Below are positions 7,272 through 16,500 of a stretch of DNA of 64,000 nucleotides, in pieces. The first letter of the stretch is position 1; each line of letters begins with the position of its first letter. A program made the translations under genes and the position numbers. The stretch spans positions 2,294,001 to 2,358,000 of the forward strand of contig AP027304.1 in assembly GCA_036322835.1 (NCBI GenBank). The letters are read 5' to 3'. The notes beneath the pieces are model-generated. The model did not search any database, had not been told where the DNA came from, and saw nothing but the letters and a program-made list of their open reading frames with translations. The DNA comes from Tenuifilaceae bacterium CYCD (GTDB taxonomy: Bacteria; Bacteroidota; Bacteroidia; Bacteroidales; Tenuifilaceae).

Positions 7272-8210
7272 TTAATTGCCTTCGGTATTGGTGCTGTAAG
7301 GATTTTCGTCCTTTTGATTTTTCTTTTTATCCTTCTTTTTCTTCTTTTTTTCCGATTTTTTAGGCCGTTGTCCCATTGTTTTCCACCAAACAAGGTACAC
7401 AATGGCGGTTATTACCCAAACGGGCCAAATCTTCATGAAGAAAATTAGTACCCAAACAATTCCTTTCCAGCCTGCGTGAAGGGCCTCTTTTACTTTTTGC
7501 CAAAAGCTGGGCAGCTCTTCTGGCGTGTACTTAAACTCAAGTTTTTGGTAGAAGTACAGCGATACTGTGCTTAAATTAACCTGATGGTCGATGTACTTCA
7601 TCCTCCCTTCGGCCGACTCAATTTCGGCACGGACTTCGCCAAGTTTATTCTCGATTTTTAGAATATCCTCAATGTTGCTGGTTTTGCGAAGCAAATCGAG
7701 GTATGTTTTCTCAACCTTCCGCTTATTCTCCATACGGGTTTTCACGTCGATATACTCCTCGGTAACATCCTGCGTGTATATGTTTTGGTAATCCACACGT
7801 TTAGCAACCGATGAAAGTGATTTTAGCAACCCGTCGAATCCCGTGGCGGGAACCTTTATTTCCATGTTGTTGCCCAGCTGCACATCGCTCTGCTGAAAAC
7901 CTTCGCTTACAACGTAGGCTTTGTTCCGAATAATTATTGAGTCGATTAGCTTTTTAGCCTTCGCATAGTCAACTACCTCCATACTAACATTGGCAGTTTT
8001 TATGATTTTAGGGGTGATTTCCTGCGATTCCATTCCCTGTGTGGATTTGGATTCGCTGAAGTTTTTGCCGGCAACAGGAGCCGCGGCGTAGTCGGCTGCA
8101 ACGTCCATCATTTGGGTAGATTCCTCTGCCTTGTACTGATTTTTCTTACCGTTGCATCCTGTAATCACTGCCATTAGCATGATTGATGCGAGAAGGATTG
8201 GTTTTTTCAT
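7272..8210 (-). CDS. DUF4349 domain lipoprotein
   Basis: 312 residues. The signal peptide ends with VITGCNGK, a lipobox with Cys about residue 19. DUF4349 is recognised from PKIIKTANVSMEV, the GFQQSD...NNMEIKVPATGFDGLL segment, VTEEYIDVKTRMENKR, a coiled coil with the LKIENKLGEVRAEIESAEGR pattern, and a transmembrane helix near residues 245-275 (WVLIFFMKIWPVWVITAIVYLVWW). The C-terminal tail is a very lysine-rich cytoplasmic segment (KKSEKKKKKKDKKKNQKDE). DUF4349 proteins are envelope proteins of unknown role. Topology is odd: a lipidated N-terminus plus a C-terminal inner-membrane helix would suggest inner-membrane retention. Confidence 0.8.
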   Translation of the reverse strand: MKKPILLASIMLMAVITGCNGKKNQYKAEESTQMMDVAADYAAAPVAGKNFSESKSTQGMESQEITPKIIKTANVSMEVVDYAKAKKLIDSIIIRNKAYVVSEGFQQSDVQLGNNMEIKVPATGFDGLLKSLSSVAKRVDYQNIYTQDVTEEYIDVKTRMENKRKVEKTYLDLLRKTSNIEDILKIENKLGEVRAEIESAEGRMKYIDHQVNLSTVSLYFYQKLEFKYTPEELPSFWQKVKEALHAGWKGIVWVLIFFMKIWPVWVITAIVYLVWWKTMGQRPKKSEKKKKKKDKKKNQKDENPYSTNTEGN

Positions 8211-8292
8211 AATATCTAGTTTGTAGTTTTTAGCATAAGAGTGGTGATTTGCGACTGCTATTCAGTTCCTATATATTGTTTACGAACAACTA

Positions 8293-8511
8293 TCAACGAT
8301 TTTTCATTACCACCTTAATGGTCTCGTCAAACACTACTACAATATCTCCATCCCTGAGTTTTGCTCTTTTGCGGGTTTCTACCTGACCATTTACGGTAAC
8401 ATCGCCATTCTCCACCAAAAAGTGGGCCTCTCCACCCGAGTTTGCCAAACGGCAAGCCTTTAGTAGTTGGTCTAACTGAATATACTCCGATTCAATCTGA
8501 AATTCCTGCAT
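8293..8511 (-). CDS. S4-domain RNA-binding protein, YbcJ/YaaA type
   Basis: 72 residues forming a single S4-like domain: EYIQLDQLLKACRLANSGGE, AHFLVENGDVTVNG, then VETRKRAKLRDGDIV. The order Leu-Asp-x-Leu-Leu-Lys, Gly-Gly-Glu-Ala, Val-Asn-Gly-x-x-x-x-Arg-Arg/Lys matches the small YbcJ family, implicated in ribosome-linked RNA binding. Monocistronic. Confidence 0.8.
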   Translation of the reverse strand: MQEFQIESEYIQLDQLLKACRLANSGGEAHFLVENGDVTVNGQVETRKRAKLRDGDIVVVFDETIKVVMKNR

Positions 8512-8703
8512 AGTTTATAGTTTAAAATACAATCAAATTTAATGGAATTTCGATTATTGCATAGTGTTATAAGTGATTTTCTCGCACAAAGGCAATGTTT
8601 AAAGCAGTAGCCCTGACGGTGAGGCGATCGGAAAGTGGAATTCGACGAAGGCCATCCATAAACACGGCAGAGTAAAATTCGAATTTTAGTGTCGACAAGA
8701 TGG

Positions 8704-8723
8704 ATACCCGTGTTCGCGGGTAT
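8704..8723. repeat. REP-like short palindrome
   Basis: ATACCCG, loop TGTTCG, CGGGTAT in the 287-base gap between the S4 gene and the glycosyltransferase gene. It resembles the widespread GGAT(T/A)CCCGxxxxxCGGGxATG class of dispersed repeats. Only one copy is seen in the window; nothing else is recognised in the gap besides the -7 box just before the next gene. Confidence 0.4.
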
Positions 8724-8798
8724 GTTTAAGGGAACTGCATTTTTGTATTGCAATAAAAGTCACTAATTTTAAGCGTTTTTATATTGATACTTTTGTTT

Positions 8799-9791
8799 AT
8801 GGAGAATTTAAATCTTTCGTTAATAATTCCTGTTTATAATCGCCCCAACGAGATTGAGGAGTTGTTGGATAGCCTGTCGAAACAAACCAATAAGGATTTT
8901 GAGATCGTGATTGTTGAGGATGGCTCTACGATAACCTGTACCGAGCAGATTGAGAAGTATAAGTCGGTTTTCGACATAAAATATTTCTTTAAGCCCAATA
9001 CGGGCCCAGGCCAATCGCGTAACTATGGAATGGAACGAGCCAGCGGTAATTACTTTATTATTCTCGATTCCGATTGTATTATACCAGATAAGTATATTGC
9101 TACCGTTCGCAAGTCTTTAGCAGAGAATTACGTTGATGCCTTTGGTGGCCCAGATCGTGCCGATAAATCGTTCACAAATCTTCAGCAGGCGGTTGATTAC
9201 TCAATGACATCATTTTTTACAACAGGCGGAATTCGTGGCGGGAAAAAGCAACTGGATAAGTACTATCCACGCAGTTTCAATATGGGAATATCCAAGAAGG
9301 TTTTTCAGAAAACTGGTGGTTTCCCTTCGGTTCGTTACGCTGCAAGCAAGGCTGCAGGCGAGGATATTGAGTTAAGCATCAATATATATAAAGAAGGTTT
9401 TAGGATTGGTTTGATAAGCGATGCCTATGTTTACCATAAGCGCCGTACCAGCATAAGGCAATTTTATCGTCAGGTTTATAACTTCGGCTATGCCCGTGTA
9501 ACGCTATCGCGGAGGAATAAGGGAACGCTAAAGTTGGTGCATCTTTTGCCCTTGGCATTTACACTTGGTTCTGTGGAGCTAATTATTTGTGCAATATTTA
9601 TTTCGTGGATGTTCATTCTCCCGTTACTGCTCTTTATGTTTGTGGTGAATGTTGATGCAATAATCCGCAAGCGTAGTTTACTTGTTGGGAACCTGTCGAT
9701 GGCTATTAGCCTTATTCAGCTTTATGGCTATGGGCTAGGGTTTATGAAAGGCGTTTGGGATGTGGTGAGAGGAAAGCAGATTGGCAATTGA
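8799..9791 (+). CDS. GT2-family glycosyltransferase with C-terminal membrane segment
   Basis: 330 residues from ATG 8799 (MENLNLSLIIPVYNR). GT-A features: VYNRPNE at the N-terminus, VEDGST, GPGQSRNYGM, then ILDSDC as the metal-binding DxD. GEDIEL and the following RRTSIRQFYRQVYNFG segment are typical acceptor-side motifs of GT2 enzymes. Two or three hydrophobic helices lie in the C-terminal third (about residues 245-320). It probably transfers a sugar to a lipid or polysaccharide acceptor at the cytoplasmic face of the membrane; substrate not predictable. A TACTTTTG box ends only three bases upstream of the start codon. Confidence 0.85.
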   Translation: MENLNLSLIIPVYNRPNEIEELLDSLSKQTNKDFEIVIVEDGSTITCTEQIEKYKSVFDIKYFFKPNTGPGQSRNYGMERASGNYFIILDSDCIIPDKYIATVRKSLAENYVDAFGGPDRADKSFTNLQQAVDYSMTSFFTTGGIRGGKKQLDKYYPRSFNMGISKKVFQKTGGFPSVRYAASKAAGEDIELSINIYKEGFRIGLISDAYVYHKRRTSIRQFYRQVYNFGYARVTLSRRNKGTLKLVHLLPLAFTLGSVELIICAIFISWMFILPLLLFMFVVNVDAIIRKRSLLVGNLSMAISLIQLYGYGLGFMKGVWDVVRGKQIGN

Positions 9792-9876
9792 AATCAAAAA
9801 GTTTTATCGTCACTAATCACTTGTCATCAGTCACTGTATCAAAAAATCAACTAGCAACGAATAACTATTAACCTAA

Positions 9877-10797
9877 ATGATTTCAAACCAACGCATAGTA
9901 GAGTTGTCCACCGAGGTTGGATTCGATGCGTGTGGAGTTTGTGCTGTTGAAGAGTTGTTAGGGGAAACGGAGCGTTTTTCGGACTGGATTTCTAAAAAGT
10001 ATCATGCCGATATGGCCTATATGGCTCGGAATTTTGAGATGCGGATGAACCCTGCATTGATTGTTCCCAATGCAAAATCGGTTATTAGCGTTTTGTTTAG
10101 CTATAGGCGGGAGAATTTGCCAGCAATAATGAATCCGCCTAAAATATCAAGATACGCTCTTGGTCCAGATTATCACGGTGTAATTAAGGGAATGCTTTTC
10201 GATTTGATGAATAGGATTCGTGCTGAGTTTGGGGAAGTGAATGGACGAGCATTTGTTGACTCCGCCCCAGTTCTGGAGCGCGCACTGGCTGTTAAATCTG
10301 GATTAGGATGGATAGGGAAAAACTCAAATCTTATTAACCCTGCTCTTGGTTCATACGTTTTTATTGGTGAACTGATTGTTGATGTTGAAATCGAGCCTAA
10401 AAATGTTGAAATTCCTAATAGGTGTGGGAATTGTACCCGATGTGTTGATGCTTGTCCTACCGGAGCAATAGTTGAACCTCGAGTAATTGATGCCAATAGA
10501 TGTATTTCATACATCAACATTGAGAAAAAAACACCGTTAACAGAGCCTGAGTTTTTAATGCTAAGCAATTGGTGTTTTGGTTGCGATATTTGTCAGGAGG
10601 TTTGTCCTTGGAATAAAAAGGCTGCAATTAAAAATCACCCCCAACTCCAGAATGAAAAGTTGAATGAATTGACCCCCGAAAAACTAGCCGATATGTCAGA
10701 AACTCAATTTGAGGAATTGTTTGCGGAAACACCGTTAATGCGTGCTGGCTACGAAAAGGTAATGCTGGCGGTAAATAACATTGATCAACAAAAATAA
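9877..10797 (+). CDS. queG: Epoxyqueuosine reductase
   Basis: 306 residues. QueG reduces epoxyqueuosine to queuosine at the wobble position of tRNAs with GUN anticodons, using cobalamin and two [4Fe-4S] clusters. Visible are the N-terminal DUF1730 part (ISRYALGPDYHGVIK), SAPVLERALAVKSGLGWIGKN, then a ferredoxin cluster CGNCTRCVDACPTGAI (Cys from about residue 183) and a second CFGCDICQEVCPWN (from about 233). Length matches the short QueG form without the HEAT extension. Convergent with ahcY; a shared terminator follows directly. Confidence 0.95.
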   Translation: MISNQRIVELSTEVGFDACGVCAVEELLGETERFSDWISKKYHADMAYMARNFEMRMNPALIVPNAKSVISVLFSYRRENLPAIMNPPKISRYALGPDYHGVIKGMLFDLMNRIRAEFGEVNGRAFVDSAPVLERALAVKSGLGWIGKNSNLINPALGSYVFIGELIVDVEIEPKNVEIPNRCGNCTRCVDACPTGAIVEPRVIDANRCISYINIEKKTPLTEPEFLMLSNWCFGCDICQEVCPWNKKAAIKNHPQLQNEKLNELTPEKLADMSETQFEELFAETPLMRAGYEKVMLAVNNIDQQK

Positions 10798-10829
10798 AAA
10801 CTGCGAAGCCAAAAGACCCCGCAGTTTTT
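10797..10829. terminator. Bidirectional terminator between queG and ahcY
   Basis: AAAACTGCG (10797-10805) pairs with CGCAGTTTT (10820-10828) around a 14-base loop; T-tract on the plus side, A-tract on the other, so it can serve both convergent genes. Confidence 0.8.
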
Positions 10830-10848
10830 TGTTTTGAATATCGAGATT

Positions 10849-12267
10849 CTAATACCTGTAGTGTTCTGGTTTATATGGGCCTTCAACTTTAACACCAATG
10901 TAGTCGGCCTGTTTTTGACTTAGCTTGGTTAGCTTAACTCCAATTTGCTCAAGGTGAAGGCGAGCAACCTCCTCGTCAAGATGCTTTGGTAATCGGTAAA
11001 CATCAATATCTAGTTTCTTTGTCCAAAGTTCAATTTGCGCAAGGGTCTGGTTGCTGAAACTGTTGCTCATCACAAAGCTTGGGTGACCAGTTGCGCAACC
11101 AAGGTTTACCAAACGGCCTTCGGCCAAAAGGAATATAGACTTTCCATCGGGGAAGTAGTACTGGTCAACCTGTGGTTTTACCGTTACTTTCTTAATGTTC
11201 TTGTCAGCATTTAGCTTGTCTACTTGTATTTCGTTGTCGAAGTGACCAATGTTGCAAACAATGGATTGATCCTTCATTTTGTATATATGCTCAAGGGTTA
11301 TAATATCGCAGTTACCAGTGGTTGTAACGTAGATATTTCCTTCGTTAAGGGCATCCTCAAGGGTTTTAACCTCAAATCCTTCCATTGCTGCTTGCAATGC
11401 ACAAATTGGGTCAATTTCTGTTACAATAACTCTAGAGCCATACGAGCGCATGCTTTTTGCGCAGCCCTTACCCACATCTCCGTAACCGCAAACAACAACA
11501 ACCTTGCCTGCAAGCATAACGTCGGTAGCGCGCTTAATACCATCGGCAAGCGATTCGCGGCAACCGTAAAGGTTGTCGAATTTACTTTTTGTAACAGAGT
11601 CGTTAACGTTGATTGCGGGAACAAGTAACTCGTTACGTTCCTTCATCTGGTATAGCCTGTGAACGCCCGTGGTTGTTTCTTCCGAAACGCCTTTCCAGTC
11701 TTTAACTAGGCTATGCCACTTTTGGGGATCTCGGGCAAGGGTTTCTTTGAGTAGGTTTAGGATGACGCTTTCCTCGTGGCTTTCTGCTTGGCGATTAAGA
11801 AATTCCTTGTTGTTTTCGGCCTTGTAGCCCCAGTGGATAAGCAAAGTTGCATCGCCACCATCGTCCACAATAAGGTTTGGCCCTAAATTATTTGGGAACG
11901 ATAAAGCTTGCTCGGTGCACCACCAGTATTCCTCAAGGGTTTCACCTTTCCATGCAAAAACGGGGATGCCAGCAGCAGCAATTGCCGCAGCAGCATGATC
12001 CTGGGTCGAAAAAATATTGCAACTAGCCCAGCGAACATCGGCGCCAAGAGCCTTTAAGGTCTCAATTAGCACTGCGGTTTGAATAGTCATGTGCAGTGAG
12101 CCCATTACGCGAGCACCCTTAAGCGGTTGTTGAGGTCCAAACTTTTTGCGAATTGCCATTAGTCCTGGCATCTCTTTCTCGGCGATTTCGATTTCTTTTC
12201 TACCCCAATCGGCAAGTTTAATGTCCCTTACCTTGTATGGTAAGGCGGAAGTGTTTGCTTGTTCCAT
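10849..12267 (-). CDS. ahcY: Adenosylhomocysteinase
   Basis: 472 residues, the usual length for bacterial SAH hydrolases of this class. Catalyses reversible cleavage of S-adenosylhomocysteine to adenosine and homocysteine, closing the methylation cycle. Recognised from [33 protein letters not shown], the DDGGDATLL segment, the NAD-binding loop [31 protein letters not shown], and the C-terminal KPEHYRY that reaches into the neighbouring subunit's NAD site. Lies 23 bases downstream of ribF on the same strand, so both may share a transcript. Confidence 0.98.
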   Translation of the reverse strand: MEQANTSALPYKVRDIKLADWGRKEIEIAEKEMPGLMAIRKKFGPQQPLKGARVMGSLHMTIQTAVLIETLKALGADVRWASCNIFSTQDHAAAAIAAAGIPVFAWKGETLEEYWWCTEQALSFPNNLGPNLIVDDGGDATLLIHWGYKAENNKEFLNRQAESHEESVILNLLKETLARDPQKWHSLVKDWKGVSEETTTGVHRLYQMKERNELLVPAINVNDSVTKSKFDNLYGCRESLADGIKRATDVMLAGKVVVVCGYGDVGKGCAKSMRSYGSRVIVTEIDPICALQAAMEGFEVKTLEDALNEGNIYVTTTGNCDIITLEHIYKMKDQSIVCNIGHFDNEIQVDKLNADKNIKKVTVKPQVDQYYFPDGKSIFLLAEGRLVNLGCATGHPSFVMSNSFSNQTLAQIELWTKKLDIDVYRLPKHLDEEVARLHLEQIGVKLTKLSQKQADYIGVKVEGPYKPEHYRY

Positions 12268-12290
12268 TATGTTTGATTTAATATTTATTG

Positions 12291-13268
12291 CTACTTAGGT
12301 ATTCGCAAAGTTAGGAATAAGTTTTGAAAAGAATCGAAGTTCTGTCCGTTCAATGCTTCGGCAGCATTTTCTTTGTCAATGATGAGTTGTTGTTTTAAAT
12401 GATCGACAGACGGAAACCTTTTCTCATTTCTAAGCCTCTTGATGATAGCAATCTCAATTCCGGAGTTGTAGATCTCCTGGTTGAAGTCGAAAATATGAAC
12501 TTCGATGGTTTGTCTTCGGCTGTTTTCGATAGTCGGGCGAAATCCAATATTTAGCATCCCTTGCCTGATTTCTCCATCAATGTTAACTATAACGGCATAA
12601 ACGCCTTCGAGTGGGATTAGTTTAAGAGGATCGTTTGGACGAATATTAGCGGTTGGAAATCCAATTTGTCGGCCTACCTGATTGCCCGTTTCAACAGCCC
12701 CTGTGATGAGGTAAGGGTAGCCTAGCATCTGGTTGGCTTTCTCGATATCGCCTTTCTGTAAGGCTTCTCGAATTTTTGTTGAACTAATGTTGATTTCGTT
12801 TACCAGTAGTTGACCAACAATTTGTACTGTAAATCCTAGTTCTTGACCCAGCTGCTTGAGCAATTCGGCATCGCCTTTTCCATCCTTTCCAAATCGGTGA
12901 TCGGCTCCTACAACTATATGCTTAACATGGTAATCCTTTACAAGGTGTTTAACAAACGAGGTTGGATCCATGCTGTAGTATTGAGGTGTAAACTCTTGAA
13001 CAATCAAGAAATCGATGCCGCATTTCGATACAATTTTCGATTTTTCGTTTAGAGTTGTTAGAAAGCGAAGCTTTTCTGGATCTTTCTGAAGTACAAGTCG
13101 TGGATGCGGCCAAAATGTTAAAACAGCCGAGCCCAAACCTTTGAGTTCTGCCGCTTTCAGCACCTCGTTGATTAATGCTCTATGTCCAGCATGTACACCA
13201 TCGAAAAAGCCTATGGTTAGAGCAATTTCTTTGTCTTTTGTTTGGTCTGGTTTTTGGACAATAATCAT
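12291..13268 (-). CDS. ribF: Bifunctional riboflavin kinase / FAD synthetase
   Basis: 325 residues. Phosphorylates riboflavin to FMN and adenylates it to FAD. The N-terminal nucleotidyltransferase has [14 protein letters not shown] and a later ISSTKIR; the C-terminal kinase domain has [15 protein letters not shown] followed by PLEGVYAV and the ...[10 protein letters not shown] strand. Both domains are complete. No FMN riboswitch is visible upstream. Confidence 0.96.
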   Translation of the reverse strand: MIIVQKPDQTKDKEIALTIGFFDGVHAGHRALINEVLKAAELKGLGSAVLTFWPHPRLVLQKDPEKLRFLTTLNEKSKIVSKCGIDFLIVQEFTPQYYSMDPTSFVKHLVKDYHVKHIVVGADHRFGKDGKGDAELLKQLGQELGFTVQIVGQLLVNEINISSTKIREALQKGDIEKANQMLGYPYLITGAVETGNQVGRQIGFPTANIRPNDPLKLIPLEGVYAVIVNIDGEIRQGMLNIGFRPTIENSRRQTIEVHIFDFNQEIYNSGIEIAIIKRLRNEKRFPSVDHLKQQLIIDKENAAEALNGQNFDSFQNLFLTLRIPK

Positions 13269-13299
13269 GAGTAACAGCCTGTTTGGACTTGCTAATATG

Positions 13300-13326
13300 C
13301 AAAAATAACTTCACAATTTCATCCAA
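13300..13326 (-). promoter_or_regulatory. Candidate promoter of ribF-ahcY
   Basis: On the minus strand TTG (13326-13324), 16 bases, then TATTTTTG (13307-13300), an exact TAnnTTTG box, leaving a leader of about 25 bases to the ribF start. The spacer is slightly shorter than usually quoted for Bacteroidota promoters. Confidence 0.4.
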
Positions 13327-13497
13327 TTGTTTTTTCAAATTGATTGATGTTGACAAAATTGTCTTTTTTGTGGATGTACAATTTTAAATTATGGACGAAT
13401 GGCTTATTCCTCGGGATGAGAAATGTGCCTGCTGTTTTATGTTGTAATTTTGATAGTAAAGTCTCCTAAAACAGATTTTATATGATTTCTCAGAATG

Positions 13498-13535
13498 GAA
13501 TTGACTGAAGGGAGTGTTAAGCCTTCGGTCAATTC
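13498..13535 (-). terminator. Hairpin after the glycogen operon
   Basis: A 14-base arm at 13498-13511 pairs with 13522-13535 with one wobble, around a 10-base loop. It lies 23 bases past the stop of the synthase-phosphorylase gene. No T-tract follows, so termination is probable rather than certain. Confidence 0.45.
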
Positions 13536-13558
13536 TACTCAATTGTTAGTTAATGATT

Positions 13559-16500
13559 TTAAACCCATCGTACCATGCAGAAATCCATTCTGTGAGGTAG
13601 CATTGAATTTTTTGGGAATATTCTTATTCCACATTCAAATGCTCCTGGTTCAACCGGAATAATGTTTAATCGGTAAATTGCTCTGGCACCCTCAACTGAT
13701 GTTAGTTGGAATTCGTGAACGCGTTTTACCTTTACCTCTTGCCCCTCTATTAAATCGGCAACAACCATTTCAACTCCAACTTCATCGGGGCCAAGCGATC
13801 CAAGGTCTAGCACTATTTCGGCCGAATACTCTTTGCCAATGTAAATTGCTTCGCGTGCAATATTGAATTGTTTAACCTGAATTACCTCAATCTCTTCCCA
13901 GTTTCTGGCAACTCTCCGTTTCCACGAAGCGATTTTCTTTGCCATGTCAAAATCATCATCAATTAGTTCCGATGATCGTTGGTAGAGTTTTGTGTAGAAT
14001 CGGTTCTGGTAATCGGTAATCATCCGCAGCGTGGTAAAGTTTGAGGCGACTTGGCTTACCGATTTTTTAATGAACCCAACCCATTTTTCAGGAACATCGT
14101 CATTGTTCCTTTGATAAAATGCTGGTACAACCTCATTCTCAAGTATTGTGTATATCATTTCAGCATCAAGTTCATCCTGGAACTCATTTTCGGAATATGT
14201 GCTTTCCATGGGTAATGCCCATCCTGCACCTTCGCGGTACCCTTCAACCCACCATCCATCGAGTACGCTGAAATGTAATACCCCATTCATTACGGCTTTT
14301 TGTCCGCTGGTACCCGATGCTTCAAGTGGTCGGGTAGGGGTGTTTAGCCAGATATCAACCCCTTGTACCATGTGCTTGGCCAATTCCATGTCGTAGTTTT
14401 GTAGGAAAACAATTCTGCCTAGGAACCTGGGCTGTTTAGATATTTCAATGATCTTTTTAATTAAGTCTTGACCTGCCTTATCATTTGGATGCGCCTTCCC
14501 CGCAAAAAAGAACTGAACCGGCTGATCAGGATTGTTTACAAGCTCTTCAAGTCTGTCTAAATCTTTGAAAAGCAAATGCGCTCTTTTATATGTCGCAAAT
14601 CGACGAGCAAATCCAATGGTTAGAATTTTCGGGTCGAGTTTTTCTTGAATTTCGATAACTTGCCTTGGGCTTTCAAATCGGATCATTCCAGGTTCGCCAA
14701 GCCGCTTGTTGATTAAATCTATTAAGCGTTTTCGTAAGGTGTTTCTAATGTTCCAGATTTTAGAGTCTGAGATATTTTCCATTTCACTCCATGAGGGCTG
14801 GTTGTATCCATCCGTGGATTTTTCGTTTTTGCTTTCAAGTAAATTTCGCCATTCCTTGGCGGCCCAAGTTGGGTAGTGAACTCCATTGGTAACATAACTT
14901 ACATGGAGTTCGTTAGGAAAATAGCATGGCCACATATTTGCAAACATTTTACGGCTAACTTCTCCATGCAACCAGCTAACCCCGTTAACTTCCTGCGATA
15001 GGTTAGCGGCAAGATTGCTCATTGAGAATTTTTGGGTAAAATCGCCAGCAATATTTCTTCCGAGATCCATGAATTGATCCCATGTTATTTTTAAACGTTC
15101 GGGATAGTGCGCCATGTAAACCCTCATCATTTCTTCGGGGAATGCATCATGACCAGCAGGTACCGGTGTATGTGTTGTGTATAAACTTGATGCTCTTACT
15201 ACTTCAACCGCTTCGGAGAAAGCTAATTTTTCGTCCCATATATAGCTTCGGAGTCGTTCTAATCCAATAAAGGCGGCATGGCCCTCGTTAAGATGATAGA
15301 TGTCGGCATCAATTCCTAATGCTTTCAGAGCTCTTACCCCACCAATGCCAAGAATCATTTCCTGTTTAAAGCGATTCTCTAAATCTCCACCGTATAGATG
15401 ATGGGTTATGGATCTGTCCTGAATTAAGTTGTCCTCAAAGTCTGTATCGAGGAGATAAAGTTCGGTTCGGCCTACATCAACCTTCCATATTCTTGCATGA
15501 ACCAGACGGCCAGGTAGGGCTACATGAGTGGTAATCCATTTTCCATTCTCATCTCGGACAGGGGATGCTAGCGTTTGTGTGAAGTTTTGCTGATCGTAAA
15601 CAGCAATTTGTTGGCCTGATGCAGAGAGGTTCTGTGTGAAGTATCCATAGCGGTAAAGCAGTCCAATACCTATCATATCAACATTGCTGTCGGAGGCTTC
15701 TTTTAGATAGTCGCCGGCCAAAACGCCTAAACCTCCGGAGTAAAGTTTTAATGAGCTATGGAGCCCAAATTCCATGCTGAAGTACGCTATTTTAGGACCT
15801 TTGCGTTGGAATTTTTGCATCATGTACGAGGTAAACATAAGGTATGTTGAATGCAATTTTTCAACAAACAGCGTGTCTTTTTCGAGTTCCTGAAATCGAG
15901 GTAGGCTGATGCGTTCTAAGAACAGAATAGGATTTTGCTCGCATTTAACCCAAAGATCTTTATCTATTGATTCGAAAAGTTCGTTTGCCTCAATACTCCA
16001 CGACCACCATAGATTTCGCGATAAATCATCGAGCGATTTTAGTTTTTCTGGTAAACTCTTTTGTATTAGCAAGCGAACCCATGTGGGTTGATTTAGCCTG
16101 AATTTACGTTCAATGGAAGGTAGAACTTCTTGTCTTTCGAATTCCATGAATCGGTGCGTACGTTCGCCTACGCATACCAATGCCTTGTCGAATGCATCGT
16201 AGTAGTAATCGATAAAGTTGTTCCATAGCGCGATATTGGCTATATCTGCTGCATTTTCCATCAACTCGGCTCGCTTGCGAAGATCCTGTTTGATGTACCA
16301 ATGCAGATTCGATGCTACCTGATCAACAACCTCGGAATCGTTGTCATCGCTTCTATGGATAATTTTAATGGCTTCTTTAGGTTTTGTGTAATGACGATTT
16401 ACCCAGTCGCCAAATCCTGCTAAAGATGTAGTTATGGTGGGCACTTTAAAAGCTAAACTTTCTAGCGGAGTGTATCCCCAAGGTTCATAGTATGATGGGA

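Noticed and set aside
8472-8753. A 93-codon minus-strand frame upstream of the S4 gene
   Set aside because: It overlaps the S4 gene out of frame, contains the REP-like palindrome and reads as random sequence.
13269-13558. A riboswitch upstream of ribF
   Set aside because: No FMN- or SAM/SAH-type conserved core was seen; only a promoter-like box and a hairpin belonging to the neighbouring operon.
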